A stretch of DNA of 64,000 bases from Sporolactobacillus terrae DSM 11697 (GTDB lineage Bacteria > Bacillota > Bacilli > Bacillales > Sporolactobacillaceae). Made by a program: the position numbers and the translations under genes. The notes under the pieces were generated by a model. That model did not search any database. It was given only the letters and a program-made list of their open reading frames with translations, and had not been told where the DNA came from. Location: positions 1 through 64,000 of the forward strand of contig NZ_JFZC01000038.1 of NCBI RefSeq assembly GCF_000648615.1, written 5' to 3'. Shown here piece after piece: positions 35,499 to 45,596 of the stretch; positions within the stretch are counted from its first letter, which is position 1; every line of letters begins with the position of its first letter.

Positions 35499-35528
35499 AA
35501 AAAACATGCGCAGGCCGCATGTTTTTTT
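35499..35528 (+). terminator. intrinsic terminator after the MdaB-like gene
   Basis: An 11-bp stem AAAAACATGCG/CGCATGTTTTT with a 5-nt loop and a T-run lies about 95 bp after the stop codon. The A/T symmetry allows function on both strands. Confidence 0.8.
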
Positions 35529-35559
35529 GCAGGATAAGCGTGTTTATTGGCCATGAAAA

Positions 35560-35702
35560 AGACAGTGCATCAACGCGCAGATGCGAGACCCCGCAGACGC
35601 CTGCCTGAGGAGGCTCTTGGACTGCCCACGGCAAGCGAGTAACCGAAGCGACGATTCAGCACCGGGCGCTTTTTGCCTAGCTTTTCTCATCAGCAAAACA
35701 GT
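35560..35702 (+). repeat. dispersed repeat copy R3
   Basis: Contains GATGCGAGACCCCGCAGACGC, GAGGAGGCTCTTGG, CGGCAAGCGAGTAACCGAAGCG and ATTCAGCACCGGGCGCTTTTTGCC, all shared with copy R4 at 51.6 kb and partly with the others. It ends in a terminator-like hairpin followed by CTTTTCTC. Confidence 0.75.
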
Positions 35703-35838
35703 TTTGGAGTGTTTCAATGCTCTATCGGCAGGCTCCTGCTTGCATGATTAGACATGAGCACGCAAGGTCAGTGCTATAATTAAAGGGAGGATGTGAAAAT
35801 GAACGAAAATTTATCCAATTCGGAGGAGTGACGGTCAA

Positions 35839-36996
35839 GTGAAACCTGTTGCCACAGCATTTCAGGACATTCAACAGGGAGACATCCATGACTATGATGA
35901 CATTATTCAGTATTTTAACTTCAGGCAGGTAAAGCAAGAACTGCCGAAAGAGCCTCGCTCGATTACCTTTGTGACAACCGGAATTATTCCTTATGACGGT
36001 GGGCAAACGACGATGCTGCATTTAGGGACGGAATTGAGCAAACGCGGCTTTCAGGTCTACTATTTGAGTTATGTCGCGCAATCACGGGAAGCGATGGAGA
36101 TCAATGCTGGGTTCAATTATTCCGGTTATCAGGGCACCTGCCTGGATATGAGCGCTTTGGCGCATCATCAGTCGGATATTTGGCTTGGGACACTTTGGGA
36201 GTCGGTTTATGTTTTTAAAGATAAGCCGGGATATAAGATGTATTTTGTTCAGGATTATGAACCCTATTTTTATGCGTATGGCGACCGCTCTTACCTTGCG
36301 AAGAAGACTTATGAATTAGGGCTGCACATGATTTCGCTTGGACCATGGTGTGCTGAAATGATTAAAAAAAATTGCCACGTGCGCAGCCCGCTTGATGTGA
36401 TTCGTTTTCCGGTCGATGCGGGTCGGTATCCATTTCAGCCGAGGGAATTTTCGGAGTATAAGAATAAAAGCGTATTCACCATTGCGGCTTATACAAAATG
36501 GAGCAGTCCGCGCCGAGCACCGATCAGCATCCAAATTGTGTTGAGCAATTGTGCGCGAATCGCGCAGAAACATGGTATTCAGCTCAATATTGCGTATTTC
36601 GGCACCGATCAATCCAAACAATTTATTAATGGCAAGAACCTCGGCAAGCTGACGAAAAAAGAGATGTATGAACGGTTTCTTCGCGCGGATTTTGGTATTG
36701 CTCCGTCGATGACGAACTTTTCGCTTGTCCCTTATGAAATGATGAGCAGCGGTTTGCCGGTCATTGACTTTTATGAAGGTACGGGGTTGAGCTTCATACC
36801 GGAGGATTGCGCGCTGTTCTGCCACCTTGATGAAACAAGCCTTTTTCAAACGCTCCACGATGCGATTCACAGTCCGGAACGGATCACGAATACGGTGCAG
36901 CATGCCCAAGCACATTTAACAGCGGTTACTTGGAAGGATACACTCAGCGATTTTATGGAAGTGATAAACCGTTTGCCCATTGAGACGGCTTCGTAA
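35839..36996 (+). CDS. glycosyltransferase, WsaF-like
   Basis: A 385-residue GT-B-type enzyme. The N-terminal Rossmann-like part carries ITFVTTGIIPYDGGQTTMLH, followed by the middle block KMYFVQDYEPYFYAYG, typical of rhamnosyl/glycosyl transferases of the WsaF type. The C-terminal domain includes FGIAPSMTNFSLVPYEMMSSGLPVIDF, the nucleotide-sugar site. GTG 35839 follows CGGAGGAG. No other polysaccharide genes adjoin, so the target is unknown. Confidence 0.75.
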   Translation: MKPVATAFQDIQQGDIHDYDDIIQYFNFRQVKQELPKEPRSITFVTTGIIPYDGGQTTMLHLGTELSKRGFQVYYLSYVAQSREAMEINAGFNYSGYQGTCLDMSALAHHQSDIWLGTLWESVYVFKDKPGYKMYFVQDYEPYFYAYGDRSYLAKKTYELGLHMISLGPWCAEMIKKNCHVRSPLDVIRFPVDAGRYPFQPREFSEYKNKSVFTIAAYTKWSSPRRAPISIQIVLSNCARIAQKHGIQLNIAYFGTDQSKQFINGKNLGKLTKKEMYERFLRADFGIAPSMTNFSLVPYEMMSSGLPVIDFYEGTGLSFIPEDCALFCHLDETSLFQTLHDAIHSPERITNTVQHAQAHLTAVTWKDTLSDFMEVINRLPIETAS

Positions 36997-37051
36997 CGTT
37001 ACGCGTGTTCTGCTTTTGAACAGCACTGCTTCTGTGCAGCAAGAGCAGTAA

Positions 37052-37600
37052 ATGAAAACGATAAATCGCTTTAGTGAAAGGCAGCCTAATTACAGGTCTG
37101 GTGGCCAGCGTCAGCGCGTGGGTATCGCTCGGGCACTTGCTGTTCAACCGGAGCTAATCATTGCGGATGAACCCATCTCAGCTCTGGATGTTTCAATTCA
37201 AGCCCAAATTGTTAACTTATTAAAGAAGTTACAAAAAGAACGTGGACTCACACTTTTATTCATCGCTCATGACCTTTCCATGGTCAAGTATATAAGTGAT
37301 CGGATCGGTGTGATGTACGCGGGCAAGATCGTCGAATTGGCGCAGGCAGATGACCTGTATCATTGTCCGCTCCACCCCTATACAGAGGCATTGATTTCGG
37401 CGATCCCGCAAGCAGTTCCACTTCGCGAGCAGCATAAAAAAAGATTGATTTTTCAACCGGATCGTCAAAAGACAGGATCGGTATCGAAGAAGAGGCTGCG
37501 CCAAATCATTCCCGGACATTTTGTCTCCTGTGACGAGAGCGAAGTATCCGTATTGAAGGATAAGTATGAGCGGTTAACTCAGTCTAAAATACGTGGGTGA
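37052..37600 (+). pseudogene. oligopeptide ABC transporter ATPase (OppF/DppF type), 5'-truncated
   Basis: The frame starts just before the signature motif ([14 protein letters not shown]) and continues through Walker B ([12 protein letters not shown]), the switch His and the peptide-ABC C-terminal extension ([15 protein letters not shown]). Walker A and about 140 N-terminal residues are missing. The usual second part of the extension, with its cysteine pattern, looks abnormal. No permease or binding-protein genes lie nearby. The remnant may be transcribed but cannot be a working ATPase. Confidence 0.8.
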
Positions 37601-37654
37601 ATCATCAGCGTACATGATTGAGTGCTTTATAAAGATCATGGATGGTTGTCACCT

Positions 37655-37770
37655 CAGACTCGTCACGAGGGATCATGCATCGCTTGTAGTGCGGACATGA
37701 TCAGCAAAGAAGAATAGGCTCAAGTGATTCACAAAATCATTAATGGCAGTTATAAAAAAGTGGCCAGCAT
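37655..37770 (+). pseudogene. UvrC fragment (Cys cluster and start of UVR region)
   Basis: In one frame the sequence reads CIACSADMISKEE, stop, AQVIHKIINGSYKKVA. This parallels the UvrC-like gene at 32.8 kb, which reads CIGCCAREVSEEEYRQVTRKIVHFFNGGFRAVA at the same place. A stop codon and lack of both flanks show that it is a scrap. It explains the odd N-terminal extension of the open frame of the next gene. Confidence 0.75.
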
Positions 37771-37786
37771 GTATGGAGATAATCGA

Positions 37787-38371
37787 ATGGATACATTAAA
37801 AGCTATTTTTAATCGTATAAAAGCGGATCCTGACAATATTCAGTTCACGCGCAAGAAGATCGAACCACTCTACTATGCTGCTTCGTCGGCAAAGATACTC
37901 ATTATCGGTCAGGCCCCCGGTGAAAAGGCACAGAAGACAATGATTATCTGGAATGATCCAAGTGGCATTCGTTTGAGAGAGTGGATGGGGGTATCGGATG
38001 ATACTTTTTATCATTCTGGAAAAATTGCGGTTCTCCCGATGGATTTTTATTTCCCAGGCAAAGGGAAACATGGAGATCTACCACCGCGAGCTGACTTTGC
38101 TTCTCAATGGCATCAGCAATTAATTAAGGCTATGCCGGACGTGAAGTTAACGTTGCTTGTCGGCTCATATGCCCAGCGGTACTACCTAAAGACGGGTTCA
38201 AAACAAACGCTGACTCAGGTTGTTAAGCATTATCGTAATTATCTACCTAACTATTTTCCGCTCGTGCACCCGTCACCGCGCAACAACATTTGGATGAAAA
38301 AAAATCCATGGTTTGAAGAAGAGGTCTTGCCTGATTTGAAAATGCATATTCATCAAATTCTTTCTCGGTGA
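37787..38371 (+). CDS. uracil-DNA glycosylase family protein
   Basis: A 194-residue protein of the UDG superfamily. The N-terminal catalytic motif is in ILIIGQAPGEKAQ, the substrate loop is around WNDPSGIRLREWMG, and the C-terminal motif is HPSPRNN. It probably removes uracil or related bases from DNA. The start is ATG 37787 (MDTLKAIF) behind GGAGA; the longer frame reads into the UvrC scrap. Confidence 0.85.
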   Translation: MDTLKAIFNRIKADPDNIQFTRKKIEPLYYAASSAKILIIGQAPGEKAQKTMIIWNDPSGIRLREWMGVSDDTFYHSGKIAVLPMDFYFPGKGKHGDLPPRADFASQWHQQLIKAMPDVKLTLLVGSYAQRYYLKTGSKQTLTQVVKHYRNYLPNYFPLVHPSPRNNIWMKKNPWFEEEVLPDLKMHIHQILSR

Positions 38372-38569
38372 TCATAACCATTCATACGGAGTGATCGGTT
38401 ACTGCTGATTCGCTACGGTATATTCAGAATATAAATGTTTGACCATTCTTCTGCCTTGAGAACCGCTCCTTTTCCCGATTGATTAGAATTGGCTGTAAGT
38501 GCCCCAGACAATTATAATGGAATGAATTGAAACGTAATGAGCAGTGAAAAAAATTTGGGGAAGGTCGCA

Positions 38570-40045
38570 ATGGGTAAAACAGATGTGATTTTAATCGGCG
38601 CCGGGATCATGAGCGCGACACTGGGGACGTTGCTTAAAGAACTCGCTCCAGAATGGAAGATGAGTATTTTTGAGAAACTTGACGCTCCAGGTAAAGAGAG
38701 TTCGAACGAATGGAATAATGCAGGCACCGGCCATTCAGCGCTATGCGAATTGAACTATACACCGGAAAAAGCAGATGGAACGATCGACATAAGAAAAGCG
38801 GTTGCAGTTAATGAAAAATTCCAGCTTTCACGTCAGTTTTGGTCGTACCTTGTAACAAGGAACAGGATCCGTCATCCACAGGACTTTATCCAGCCCATTC
38901 CGCACATGAGTTTTGTAGAAGGTGAGGAAAATGTGCTGTTCCTGAAGAAACGTTTTGCAGCATTGTCTCAGCATCCGCTGTTTCAAGGCATGCAATTTTC
39001 CGATGATCCTAAAAAACTGCAGGAATGGATGCCGTTGGTGATGGACGGCCGTATAGCGGATCCGCCGGTCGCCGCCACGCGGATTGAGTCAGGGACGGAT
39101 GTCAACTTCGGCGCATTGACTCGGATGCTGTTTGCGCAGCTTCAGGAACGAGAACAAGTAACGGTTCACGACATGCATCAAGTTGAGAATATAATGCGTG
39201 TTGATGACAACTCATGGAGAGTTCGCGTGCGCAATCTTAAAACTGGAGAATGCGAAGACCATGAGGCGCCGTTTGTTTTCATTGGGGGCGGAGGTGGGAG
39301 TCTGCCGTTGCTGCAGAAAACCGGGCTACCGGAATCAAGACATATTGGCGGTTTCCCGGTCAGTGGTCTGTTCATGGTTTGCCATAATCCCGAGGTCGTA
39401 TGCAAGCATCATGCGAAGGTCTACGGCAAAGCGAAGATCGGTGCACCGCCGATGTCAGTCCCTCATCTGGATACGCGCGATATCGATGGTAAGCAGTCCT
39501 TGTTATTTGGTCCGTTTGCCGGATTCTCGCCGAAATTTCTGAAAACCGGTTCTTATTTTGACCTCATCCGTTCCGTGAACGCAAACAATGTACTGACGAT
39601 GCTGGCAGCCGGTGTGAAACAAAGAAAATTAACGAAATACTTGATACAACAGCTCATGTTATCCAATGAAAAGCGCATGGAGGCATTGCGCGCGTTTATT
39701 CCGAATGCCAAAAATGAGGATTGGTCGGTTCGTGTTGCCGGCCAGCGCGTGCAGGTGATCAAGGACACGGATATAGGCGGAAAGGGCACGCTGCAATTCG
39801 GTACAGAAGTCGTCAGCAGCGCCGATGGATCGCTCGCTGCTTTGCTTGGCGCTTCACCGGGCGCATCGACCGCCGTTTTCGTCATGCTTGATGTTCTTAC
39901 GCGATGTTTTCCTGATCAGATGAAGCTTTGGCAAGGGAAAATCAAGCAGATGATTCCTTCTTACGGAATTCAGCTTGCGGATGATCCGGTTCTTGCGGAT
40001 AAAATCCAAACGGAAACCGCACAAACACTCAAATTGAAAAAGTGA
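38570..40045 (+). CDS. mqo: malate:quinone oxidoreductase
   Basis: A 491-residue FAD-dependent membrane-associated dehydrogenase passing electrons from malate to quinone. It starts [27 protein letters not shown] (FAD-binding glycine motif) and carries [17 protein letters not shown], a hallmark of Mqo. I prefer ATG 38570, preceded by GGGGAAGG, to the upstream ATG at 38537. It implies a quinone pool and some respiratory capacity in this lactate producer. A hairpin terminator follows. Confidence 0.93.
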   Translation: MGKTDVILIGAGIMSATLGTLLKELAPEWKMSIFEKLDAPGKESSNEWNNAGTGHSALCELNYTPEKADGTIDIRKAVAVNEKFQLSRQFWSYLVTRNRIRHPQDFIQPIPHMSFVEGEENVLFLKKRFAALSQHPLFQGMQFSDDPKKLQEWMPLVMDGRIADPPVAATRIESGTDVNFGALTRMLFAQLQEREQVTVHDMHQVENIMRVDDNSWRVRVRNLKTGECEDHEAPFVFIGGGGGSLPLLQKTGLPESRHIGGFPVSGLFMVCHNPEVVCKHHAKVYGKAKIGAPPMSVPHLDTRDIDGKQSLLFGPFAGFSPKFLKTGSYFDLIRSVNANNVLTMLAAGVKQRKLTKYLIQQLMLSNEKRMEALRAFIPNAKNEDWSVRVAGQRVQVIKDTDIGGKGTLQFGTEVVSSADGSLAALLGASPGASTAVFVMLDVLTRCFPDQMKLWQGKIKQMIPSYGIQLADDPVLADKIQTETAQTLKLKK

Positions 40046-40064
40046 ATGACAGAACAGTAATGGA

Positions 40065-40091
40065 CAGCCTCATGATCAGAGGTTGTTTTTT
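40065..40091 (+). terminator. mqo terminator
   Basis: The stem CAGCCTC/GAGGTTG, with one G-U pair and a 7-nt loop, is followed by a run of seven T. It lies about 20 bp after the mqo stop. Confidence 0.75.
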
Positions 40092-40201
40092 TCTTTGATG
40101 GGAATAAGGTCAGCGTGCGCGCATAGGATGTGAATCAGGTGCAGAAGGAATGGGCTTTCTCAAGCACCATCGTTGGGATAAAGCTTGCGTTTTTTAGATA
40201 A

Positions 40202-40215
40202 AGCAAACGTTTTCA
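40202..40215 (+). promoter_or_regulatory. cre-like site, upstream of the adhE promoter
   Basis: AGCAAACGTTTTCA shares the CG-centred core and CA end of the CcpA cre consensus (TGWNANCGNTNWCA), with the first bases off. It lies about 40 bp before the -35 box. Upstream cre sites can mediate activation by CcpA. Confidence 0.5.
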
Positions 40216-40255
40216 CAATAATCCATCCGGCAAGAAAAAATTTTCTAAAGAACTA

Positions 40256-40284
40256 TTGAAATTTTATGCGCGAAGGGCTATGAT
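40256..40284 (+). promoter_or_regulatory. adhE sigma-A promoter
   Basis: TTGAAA at 40256-40261 and TATGAT at 40279-40284 are separated by 17 bp. It is the best promoter match in the 345-bp gap. The start point would be near 40291, leaving a leader of about 100 nt with cre and Rex-like sites. Confidence 0.75.
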
Positions 40285-40296
40285 AAGTGTATTGAA

Positions 40297-40310
40297 AGAA
40301 AACGTTTTCA
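40297..40310 (+). promoter_or_regulatory. cre-like site just after the adhE transcription start
   Basis: AGAAAACGTTTTCA contains a perfect GAAAACGTTTTC palindrome and fits cre except for the first base. Lying about 6-20 bp downstream of the predicted start point, it would allow CcpA repression. Confidence 0.65.
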
Positions 40311-40355
40311 GAAAGCGCATTCAATCGCATGAATCTGTAAGAGGTTCATAGTTTT

Positions 40356-40373
40356 AAGTGAAATAATTCACAA
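40356..40373 (+). promoter_or_regulatory. Rex-like operator in the adhE leader
   Basis: AAGTGAAATAATTCACAA contains the perfect palindrome GTGAA-N4-TTCAC. It matches the Rex consensus TTGTGAA-N4-TTCACAA at 16 of 18 positions. Rex senses NADH/NAD and often controls adhE. It lies directly before the ribosome site. Confidence 0.75.
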
Positions 40374-40390
40374 TAAAGGAGCGATTTGTT

Positions 40391-43048
40391 ATGTTAAAGG
40401 CGGTTAAGGAAAATCAAAAAAATCAAGATCAAAAGACAGGAGCTGCACAATCTCAAAATGAGGAAGCGGAGCTGGAGTCGATCAAGACCTATATTGACGG
40501 TTTGGTTCAAAAATCGAAAACCGCGCTGAAGACACTTGCCGATTTTGACCAAGCGAGCGTTGATAAAGTTTGCGAAGCAATGGCCATCGCTGCTTTGGAT
40601 AATCATATGAAACTGGCAAAAATGGCTGTGGAAGAAACAGGACGCGGCGTTGTTGAAGATAAAGCGGTGAAAAATATTTACGCCAGTGAATACATTTGGA
40701 ATAAAATTCGCCATGACAAAACGGTGGGTGTTATTGAAGAGAATGATCAGGAGCAGATTGTGAAAATCGCTGAACCGGTGGGGATCATTGCTGGGGTTAC
40801 ACCGGTTACCAACCCGACCTCGACCGTTGTCTTCAAGGCGCTGATTGCGCTGAAAACGCGAAATACAATTATTTTCGGGTTTCACCCCCAGGCTCAGAAA
40901 GCGTGCGTGGAAACCGCAAAAATTATCACAAAAGCAGCAGTTGAAGCGGGCGCGCCGGAAAACGCGATTCAATGGATCGAAAAGCCAAGTATTCAAGCAA
41001 CCGGGGCATTAATGAATCATCCGGATGTCGCGACGGTGCTGGCCACCGGCGGTCCAGGCATGGTGAAAGCAGCGTACTCGACCGGCAAACCGGCACTCGG
41101 CGTTGGACCGGGAAACGGACCGGCGTACATTGAGAAAACCGCGGACATCAAGCAAGCGGTGAATGATATCACGCTTTCCAAGACGTTCGATAACGGCATG
41201 ATCTGTGCATCGGAAAACAGTGTGGTTGTTGACGAAGCCATTTACGAAGCAGTTAAGGCTGAGTTCAAACGGCTGGGCAGTGTTGTTCTTGATAAAAAGG
41301 ACAATGACGCACTCGGCGAAGCGATGATGGATCCAAAACGCGGCAGCGTACGTGGTCCGATTGCCGGAAAATCTGCCTTTAAAATTGCCCAGCTTGCCGG
41401 TATCAAAGTGCCGAAAGAAACAAAGGTTTTGATTGCAGAGATCGATGGAGTGGGCCCTGATTACCCACTGTCTCGTGAAAAACTATCCCCAGTGCTTTCG
41501 ATGTACAAAGCGAAGGATCACGTGGATGCCTTTAAAATCGCCAAAGCGTTGCTTGACTTCGGCGGCGCGGGCCATACGGCGGCCATCCATACCAAGGATC
41601 AGGAATTGATAAAACAGTACAGCTTGAAAATGAATGCATGCCGCATTATTGTGAACTCGCCATCTGCGCTCGGCGGCATTGGCAATATGTACAATAACAT
41701 GGTTCCATCGCTCACGCTTGGCACAGGTTCTTACGGTCAGAACTCAATTTCGCACAACGTTTCCGATTTCGATCTGCTCAACATCAAGGTTGTTGCCAAA
41801 CGCCGCAACAACATGCAGTGGGTTAAATTGCCGCCGAAAATCTATTTTGAACGCCATTCATTACGCTATTTAAAAGAAATGACCGGAATGAAACGTGTTT
41901 TCCTCGTCTGTGATCCAGGGATGGTCAAATTCGGTTATGCCGATCGTGTGGTTGCGATGCTGAACACGCGCAGCGACAAACCGGCAATTGAAATCTTCTC
42001 ACAGGTTGAACCGGATCCGACGACCGACACCGTCGATCGCGGTGTCGCTGCAATGAAACAATTTCAACCGGATACGATTATTGCGCTCGGCGGTGGTTCT
42101 GCGATGGATGCTGCAAAGGGCATGTGGTTGTTTTATGAACGTCCGGATGCTTCATTCGTCGGTGCAAAACAGAAATTCCACGATATTCGCAAACGGACCT
42201 ATAAAGTGCCGGAACTCAAAAAGGTAAAATATATCGGGATTCCGACAACATCGGGGACCGGTTCGGAGGTAACCCCGTATGCCGTCATCACCGATTCCAA
42301 AACCCATGTTAAATACCCAATTACGGACTATGCGATGCAGCCGGATATTGCGATTGTCGATCCGCAGTTCGTGGAAACGCTGCCGAAACGAACCGTGGCT
42401 TGGACGGGACTTGATGTCTTGACCCATGCTGTTGAATCGTATGTATCGGTTTATGCGAGTGATTATACACGCGGTTGGTCGCTGCAGGCAATCAAACTTG
42501 TTTTTGATAATCTGCGCGCGTCATTTGCCGGCGATCAAACGGCACGTGAGAATATGCATAATGCATCAACGATTGCCGGTATGGCGTTTGCCAATGCTTT
42601 TCTGGGCATTAACCACTCACTGGCTCATAAACTAGGCGGAGAGTTCGGGCTGCCACATGGTCTGGCCATTGCAATTGCTTTTGCTCCTGTTGTCCGTTAT
42701 AACGCCAAAATCCCGAAAAAATTGGCGATCTGGCCGAAATACAGCCGCTTCACTGCGGATGAAGATTATGCGACCATTGCTCGTTTCTTAGGCTTCGAGG
42801 GGAACACAACGGAAGAATTGAAAGAAAGCTTCGTCAAAGCGTTTATTAAACTGGCCCATGACTGTGACGTAAACCTGAGTCTGAAAGCCAATGGCGTCGA
42901 CAAGAAACATTTTGATGAATCGGTCGATAAACTTGCTGAACTCGCCTATGAAGATCAATGCACAGGCACCAATCCGAAAGAACCTCTGATCAGCGAATTG
43001 AAGCAGATCCTCGATGACGCATACGAAGGTGTCGGCACAGAAATCTAA
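40391..43048 (+). CDS. adhE: bifunctional acetaldehyde-CoA/alcohol dehydrogenase
   Basis: An 885-residue fusion that turns acetyl-CoA to acetaldehyde and then ethanol, oxidising two NADH. The aldehyde dehydrogenase half (about 30-460) has the catalytic Cys in [10 protein letters not shown]. The iron-dependent alcohol dehydrogenase half (about 470-870) has [10 protein letters not shown] and the metal ligands in [17 protein letters not shown]. The first 25 residues are a Gln/Lys-rich extension. AAAGGAG precedes ATG 40391. Regulation by sugar and redox state is suggested by the cre and Rex-like sites. Confidence 0.97.
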   Translation: MLKAVKENQKNQDQKTGAAQSQNEEAELESIKTYIDGLVQKSKTALKTLADFDQASVDKVCEAMAIAALDNHMKLAKMAVEETGRGVVEDKAVKNIYASEYIWNKIRHDKTVGVIEENDQEQIVKIAEPVGIIAGVTPVTNPTSTVVFKALIALKTRNTIIFGFHPQAQKACVETAKIITKAAVEAGAPENAIQWIEKPSIQATGALMNHPDVATVLATGGPGMVKAAYSTGKPALGVGPGNGPAYIEKTADIKQAVNDITLSKTFDNGMICASENSVVVDEAIYEAVKAEFKRLGSVVLDKKDNDALGEAMMDPKRGSVRGPIAGKSAFKIAQLAGIKVPKETKVLIAEIDGVGPDYPLSREKLSPVLSMYKAKDHVDAFKIAKALLDFGGAGHTAAIHTKDQELIKQYSLKMNACRIIVNSPSALGGIGNMYNNMVPSLTLGTGSYGQNSISHNVSDFDLLNIKVVAKRRNNMQWVKLPPKIYFERHSLRYLKEMTGMKRVFLVCDPGMVKFGYADRVVAMLNTRSDKPAIEIFSQVEPDPTTDTVDRGVAAMKQFQPDTIIALGGGSAMDAAKGMWLFYERPDASFVGAKQKFHDIRKRTYKVPELKKVKYIGIPTTSGTGSEVTPYAVITDSKTHVKYPITDYAMQPDIAIVDPQFVETLPKRTVAWTGLDVLTHAVESYVSVYASDYTRGWSLQAIKLVFDNLRASFAGDQTARENMHNASTIAGMAFANAFLGINHSLAHKLGGEFGLPHGLAIAIAFAPVVRYNAKIPKKLAIWPKYSRFTADEDYATIARFLGFEGNTTEELKESFVKAFIKLAHDCDVNLSLKANGVDKKHFDESVDKLAELAYEDQCTGTNPKEPLISELKQILDDAYEGVGTEI

Positions 43049-43063
43049 AGATCATAGAATGAA

Positions 43064-43101
43064 CAAAGCGCTTCCCAATCAACGGGAAGCGCTTTGTTTT
43101 T
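43064..43101 (+). terminator. adhE terminator
   Basis: A perfect 13-bp stem CAAAGCGCTTCCC/GGGAAGCGCTTTG with a 7-nt loop is followed by TTTTT. It lies 16 bp after the stop. Confidence 0.92.
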
Positions 43102-43170
43102 GGAAGCGAAAGGGATACTTGAAAAGTGGTCCGATCAGCACAAAGGTCAGAATACGTGCAGCAAAGGCTA

Positions 43171-44136
43171 TTATCTCTGAAAATAATAACCTTGATTAAT
43201 GTCTTCAATTAGAGAAGGATGCACGGGGCGCCACCCCAAGCGCTCATGGGTTAATACGCTTGATACAGGGTTGTCGACCGATGCGAAGTTGCCCAGCCAT
43301 CCGAAATGCGAACTTGCCTTTTTCGCGTCTATGCTTTTTACCGGTAGCTTGAGATGTTGGCCAAGGGCGACGGCGATATCACGAAAGGGCACGCCCTCAT
43401 CGGCAACCGCGTGAAACCGCGACCCTGCCGGAGCCTTTTCCAAAGCGAGACAAAAAAGATGTGCCACATCGAGGTGATGCACAGCGGGCCAACGGTTGGC
43501 TCCAGTTCCAATGTAGGCTGAAATGCCTTTCTTGCGAGCGATGCCGATCAGGCTCGGGACGAACCCATGCGTATCGCCATCGCCGTGTACAAGTGGAGGG
43601 ATACGAACAATTGAGGAGCGAACGCCTCGATCGGCTAACGCTAACGTCGTTTTTTCCGACGGGACGCGTAATTTTCCAGCGGAATTAGGGTCAGCCGCAT
43701 TGTCCTCCGTTCCGAGTTTATTAGGGGTGAGGGTCAGTGTCGGCATAGCGACAACAAGAGGGCGGTCGCGGCCGGAAAGCGCGGTGCCCAATGTCTCAAT
43801 GGCACGTCGGTCCGTTTCGACAGCTGCCGCCATGAATCGCGATGGCGCCTGACGGGGGGTTCCACCAAGCACGATTCGCAGGCGTGTTGACAGTCGTGCA
43901 TGAGAGAACTTGTGGAAGAAGGCTGTGTGAATGACGCAATCTGCAGCGGCAGCACCGCTGCGCAAGCTTTCCAGGTCTTCGATTGAACCCTGGTGAGCCT
44001 TTGCACCAAGGGCAATAAGCCTTTTGGCAGCTTCTTCGGAACGAACAAGGCCGACAACATGATGGCCAGCATCCATGAGTTCACGAACAACCGCCAATCC
44101 GATGAATCCGGTCGCTCCCGTAACAAAAACACGCAT
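43171..44136 (-). CDS. NAD-dependent epimerase/dehydratase-type SDR
   Basis: A 321-residue extended or atypical SDR with the N-terminal Rossmann motif VTGATGFIGLAVVREL and a typical VHGDGDTHGFVP segment. The catalytic Tyr-x3-Lys is not clear, because the usual region reads GKLRVPSEKTTLA, as in atypical SDRs. It is the first gene after an AraC regulator on the same strand, probably its target. The sequence style (Ala-rich, higher G+C) hints at acquisition from a proteobacterium-like source. Confidence 0.8.
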   Translation of the reverse strand: MRVFVTGATGFIGLAVVRELMDAGHHVVGLVRSEEAAKRLIALGAKAHQGSIEDLESLRSGAAAADCVIHTAFFHKFSHARLSTRLRIVLGGTPRQAPSRFMAAAVETDRRAIETLGTALSGRDRPLVVAMPTLTLTPNKLGTEDNAADPNSAGKLRVPSEKTTLALADRGVRSSIVRIPPLVHGDGDTHGFVPSLIGIARKKGISAYIGTGANRWPAVHHLDVAHLFCLALEKAPAGSRFHAVADEGVPFRDIAVALGQHLKLPVKSIDAKKASSHFGWLGNFASVDNPVSSVLTHERLGWRPVHPSLIEDINQGYYFQR

Positions 44137-44360
44137 ATGAAAAACCTCCTTATAAGCAGTATAATTGGGTGGTTTGAACCATGCGCAGTGCCGTCAGCGA
44201 AGTGCACGGTCGGCTCATGGTTAACCTAATTATAGAAGAGGGTTTACTTGGATGTTTGCGTGTTCTGATTGAGTCATTGCCCGATTCAACGGAACCTGTT
44301 CAAAAAAGCGCGAAGCCTTGAAGCAGCGGAGATATGAAAAAAGGCGACGAGGCATCCTGA

Positions 44361-45371
44361 TCAGTTTAAATTCCGTCTTTCTTGGCGCCATCTGGCGATA
44401 TCTCTGTTTGGCGGGCTTCCAAAGAAGCGACTGTATTCTCGACTGAATTGGGAATCGCTCGCATATCCCACAATCCGGCATGCAGTCGTCGCATCCATTT
44501 GATTGGATAACATCAGCCGCCTGGCTTCTTGAAGACGCAGTACATTGCGGTATTGTAAGGGACTCATCGCGGTGACGGACTTAAAATGCTCACGGAAAGA
44601 GGATTCGCTCAAATGGACCATCTCTGCCAAATCAGCGATTTTAAATGGCTGGGAGAAGTTGTTCTGGAGCCAGTCAATTGCTTTCACAACCCGCTGCACG
44701 CTGGATTCCGCAAAAACGGTCTCAGCAACGTAAACACCAATGGGGCTGCGAAGAAGTCGAATGAAAATCTCATCCGTGATGAGCGGGGCAATTAAATGAT
44801 CATCGCCGGGACTCGAGAGACAATCGACCAGTCTTGCCATGGCATTAATCAGAGCCAAATCAGCATCCATGACATAACCCGCACGCCGATTACGAATCAT
44901 TGGCAAGCCCTGCGGATATACTTTCGGCACCAACGCCGCGATCCTTTGCGGGTCGAGATATAGCCCTACGCCCAAGAACGGTTCGGTAGGGCTGGCCAAA
45001 ATGGTTTTCATTGCAACCGGTAAGGCAACGGGAGCAATAAAAATACGTGACCCTGCGTATTCATAGACATCCTTTCCGACGGTTATGATTTTTTTACCCT
45101 GCGCGGCAATGCCGACAGTAGGCGAATAAATGGTATGCACATAATCTGTGGCTTCAATTCGCGAATAGCGATTGACATATAACCCGGGGATCCGCGCGGC
45201 ATAGGTCCCATCATGCGAAGAATGAGTATAGATCAGATTTGCTAGTCGGGTGTTTTCCGCTTTAAGCGATCCATTGGCACTATCTGACATTGGCGTGGCC
45301 GCATGATCATCCAGACTCATTTTCTCGAAAGCAACTCCTTTTACTGTTTGATCATCTGACATGACGGGCAT
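44361..45371 (-). CDS. AraC-family transcriptional regulator
   Basis: A 336-residue activator with an AraC_N-type ligand domain (about 40-190; IYSPTVGIAAQGKKIITVG) and a double helix-turn-helix at the C-terminus (IADLAEMVHLSESSFREHFK, then CRIVGYASDSQFSREYSRFFG). It lies 224 bp upstream of the SDR gene and probably controls it. The first 35 residues before NTRLANLIY look unconserved, so a later start is possible. No good ribosome site is seen at 45371. Confidence 0.88.
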   Translation of the reverse strand: MPVMSDDQTVKGVAFEKMSLDDHAATPMSDSANGSLKAENTRLANLIYTHSSHDGTYAARIPGLYVNRYSRIEATDYVHTIYSPTVGIAAQGKKIITVGKDVYEYAGSRIFIAPVALPVAMKTILASPTEPFLGVGLYLDPQRIAALVPKVYPQGLPMIRNRRAGYVMDADLALINAMARLVDCLSSPGDDHLIAPLITDEIFIRLLRSPIGVYVAETVFAESSVQRVVKAIDWLQNNFSQPFKIADLAEMVHLSESSFREHFKSVTAMSPLQYRNVLRLQEARRLMLSNQMDATTACRIVGYASDSQFSREYSRFFGSPPNRDIARWRQERRNLN

Positions 45372-45526
45372 GCAGGCAATAATTATGGTGCTTATCTATT
45401 ACTTACTCTAATGATACTCGATTAGCTTCGTCAAATTCAGCGCCTTCCAAGCATGGTTTATATCGGCTAGCTTAGCGAGCAGTCCACACCTTCATTTTGT
45501 GTCCTTATGCAGCTGCAAAGCAAAGA

Positions 45527-45562
45527 AGGATGTCGCATAGTCATAGACTTTTGTGACATCCT
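45527..45562. terminator. possible terminator 3' of larR
   Basis: Arms AGGATGTC/GACATCCT surround a 20-nt loop that can fold further, and a CTCTTTCTC tract follows on the plus strand. On the minus strand it comes about 35 bp after the larR stop. Confidence 0.45.
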
Positions 45563-45596
45563 CTTTCTCTAATCATTGAGCGTTTTTATACAGCCG

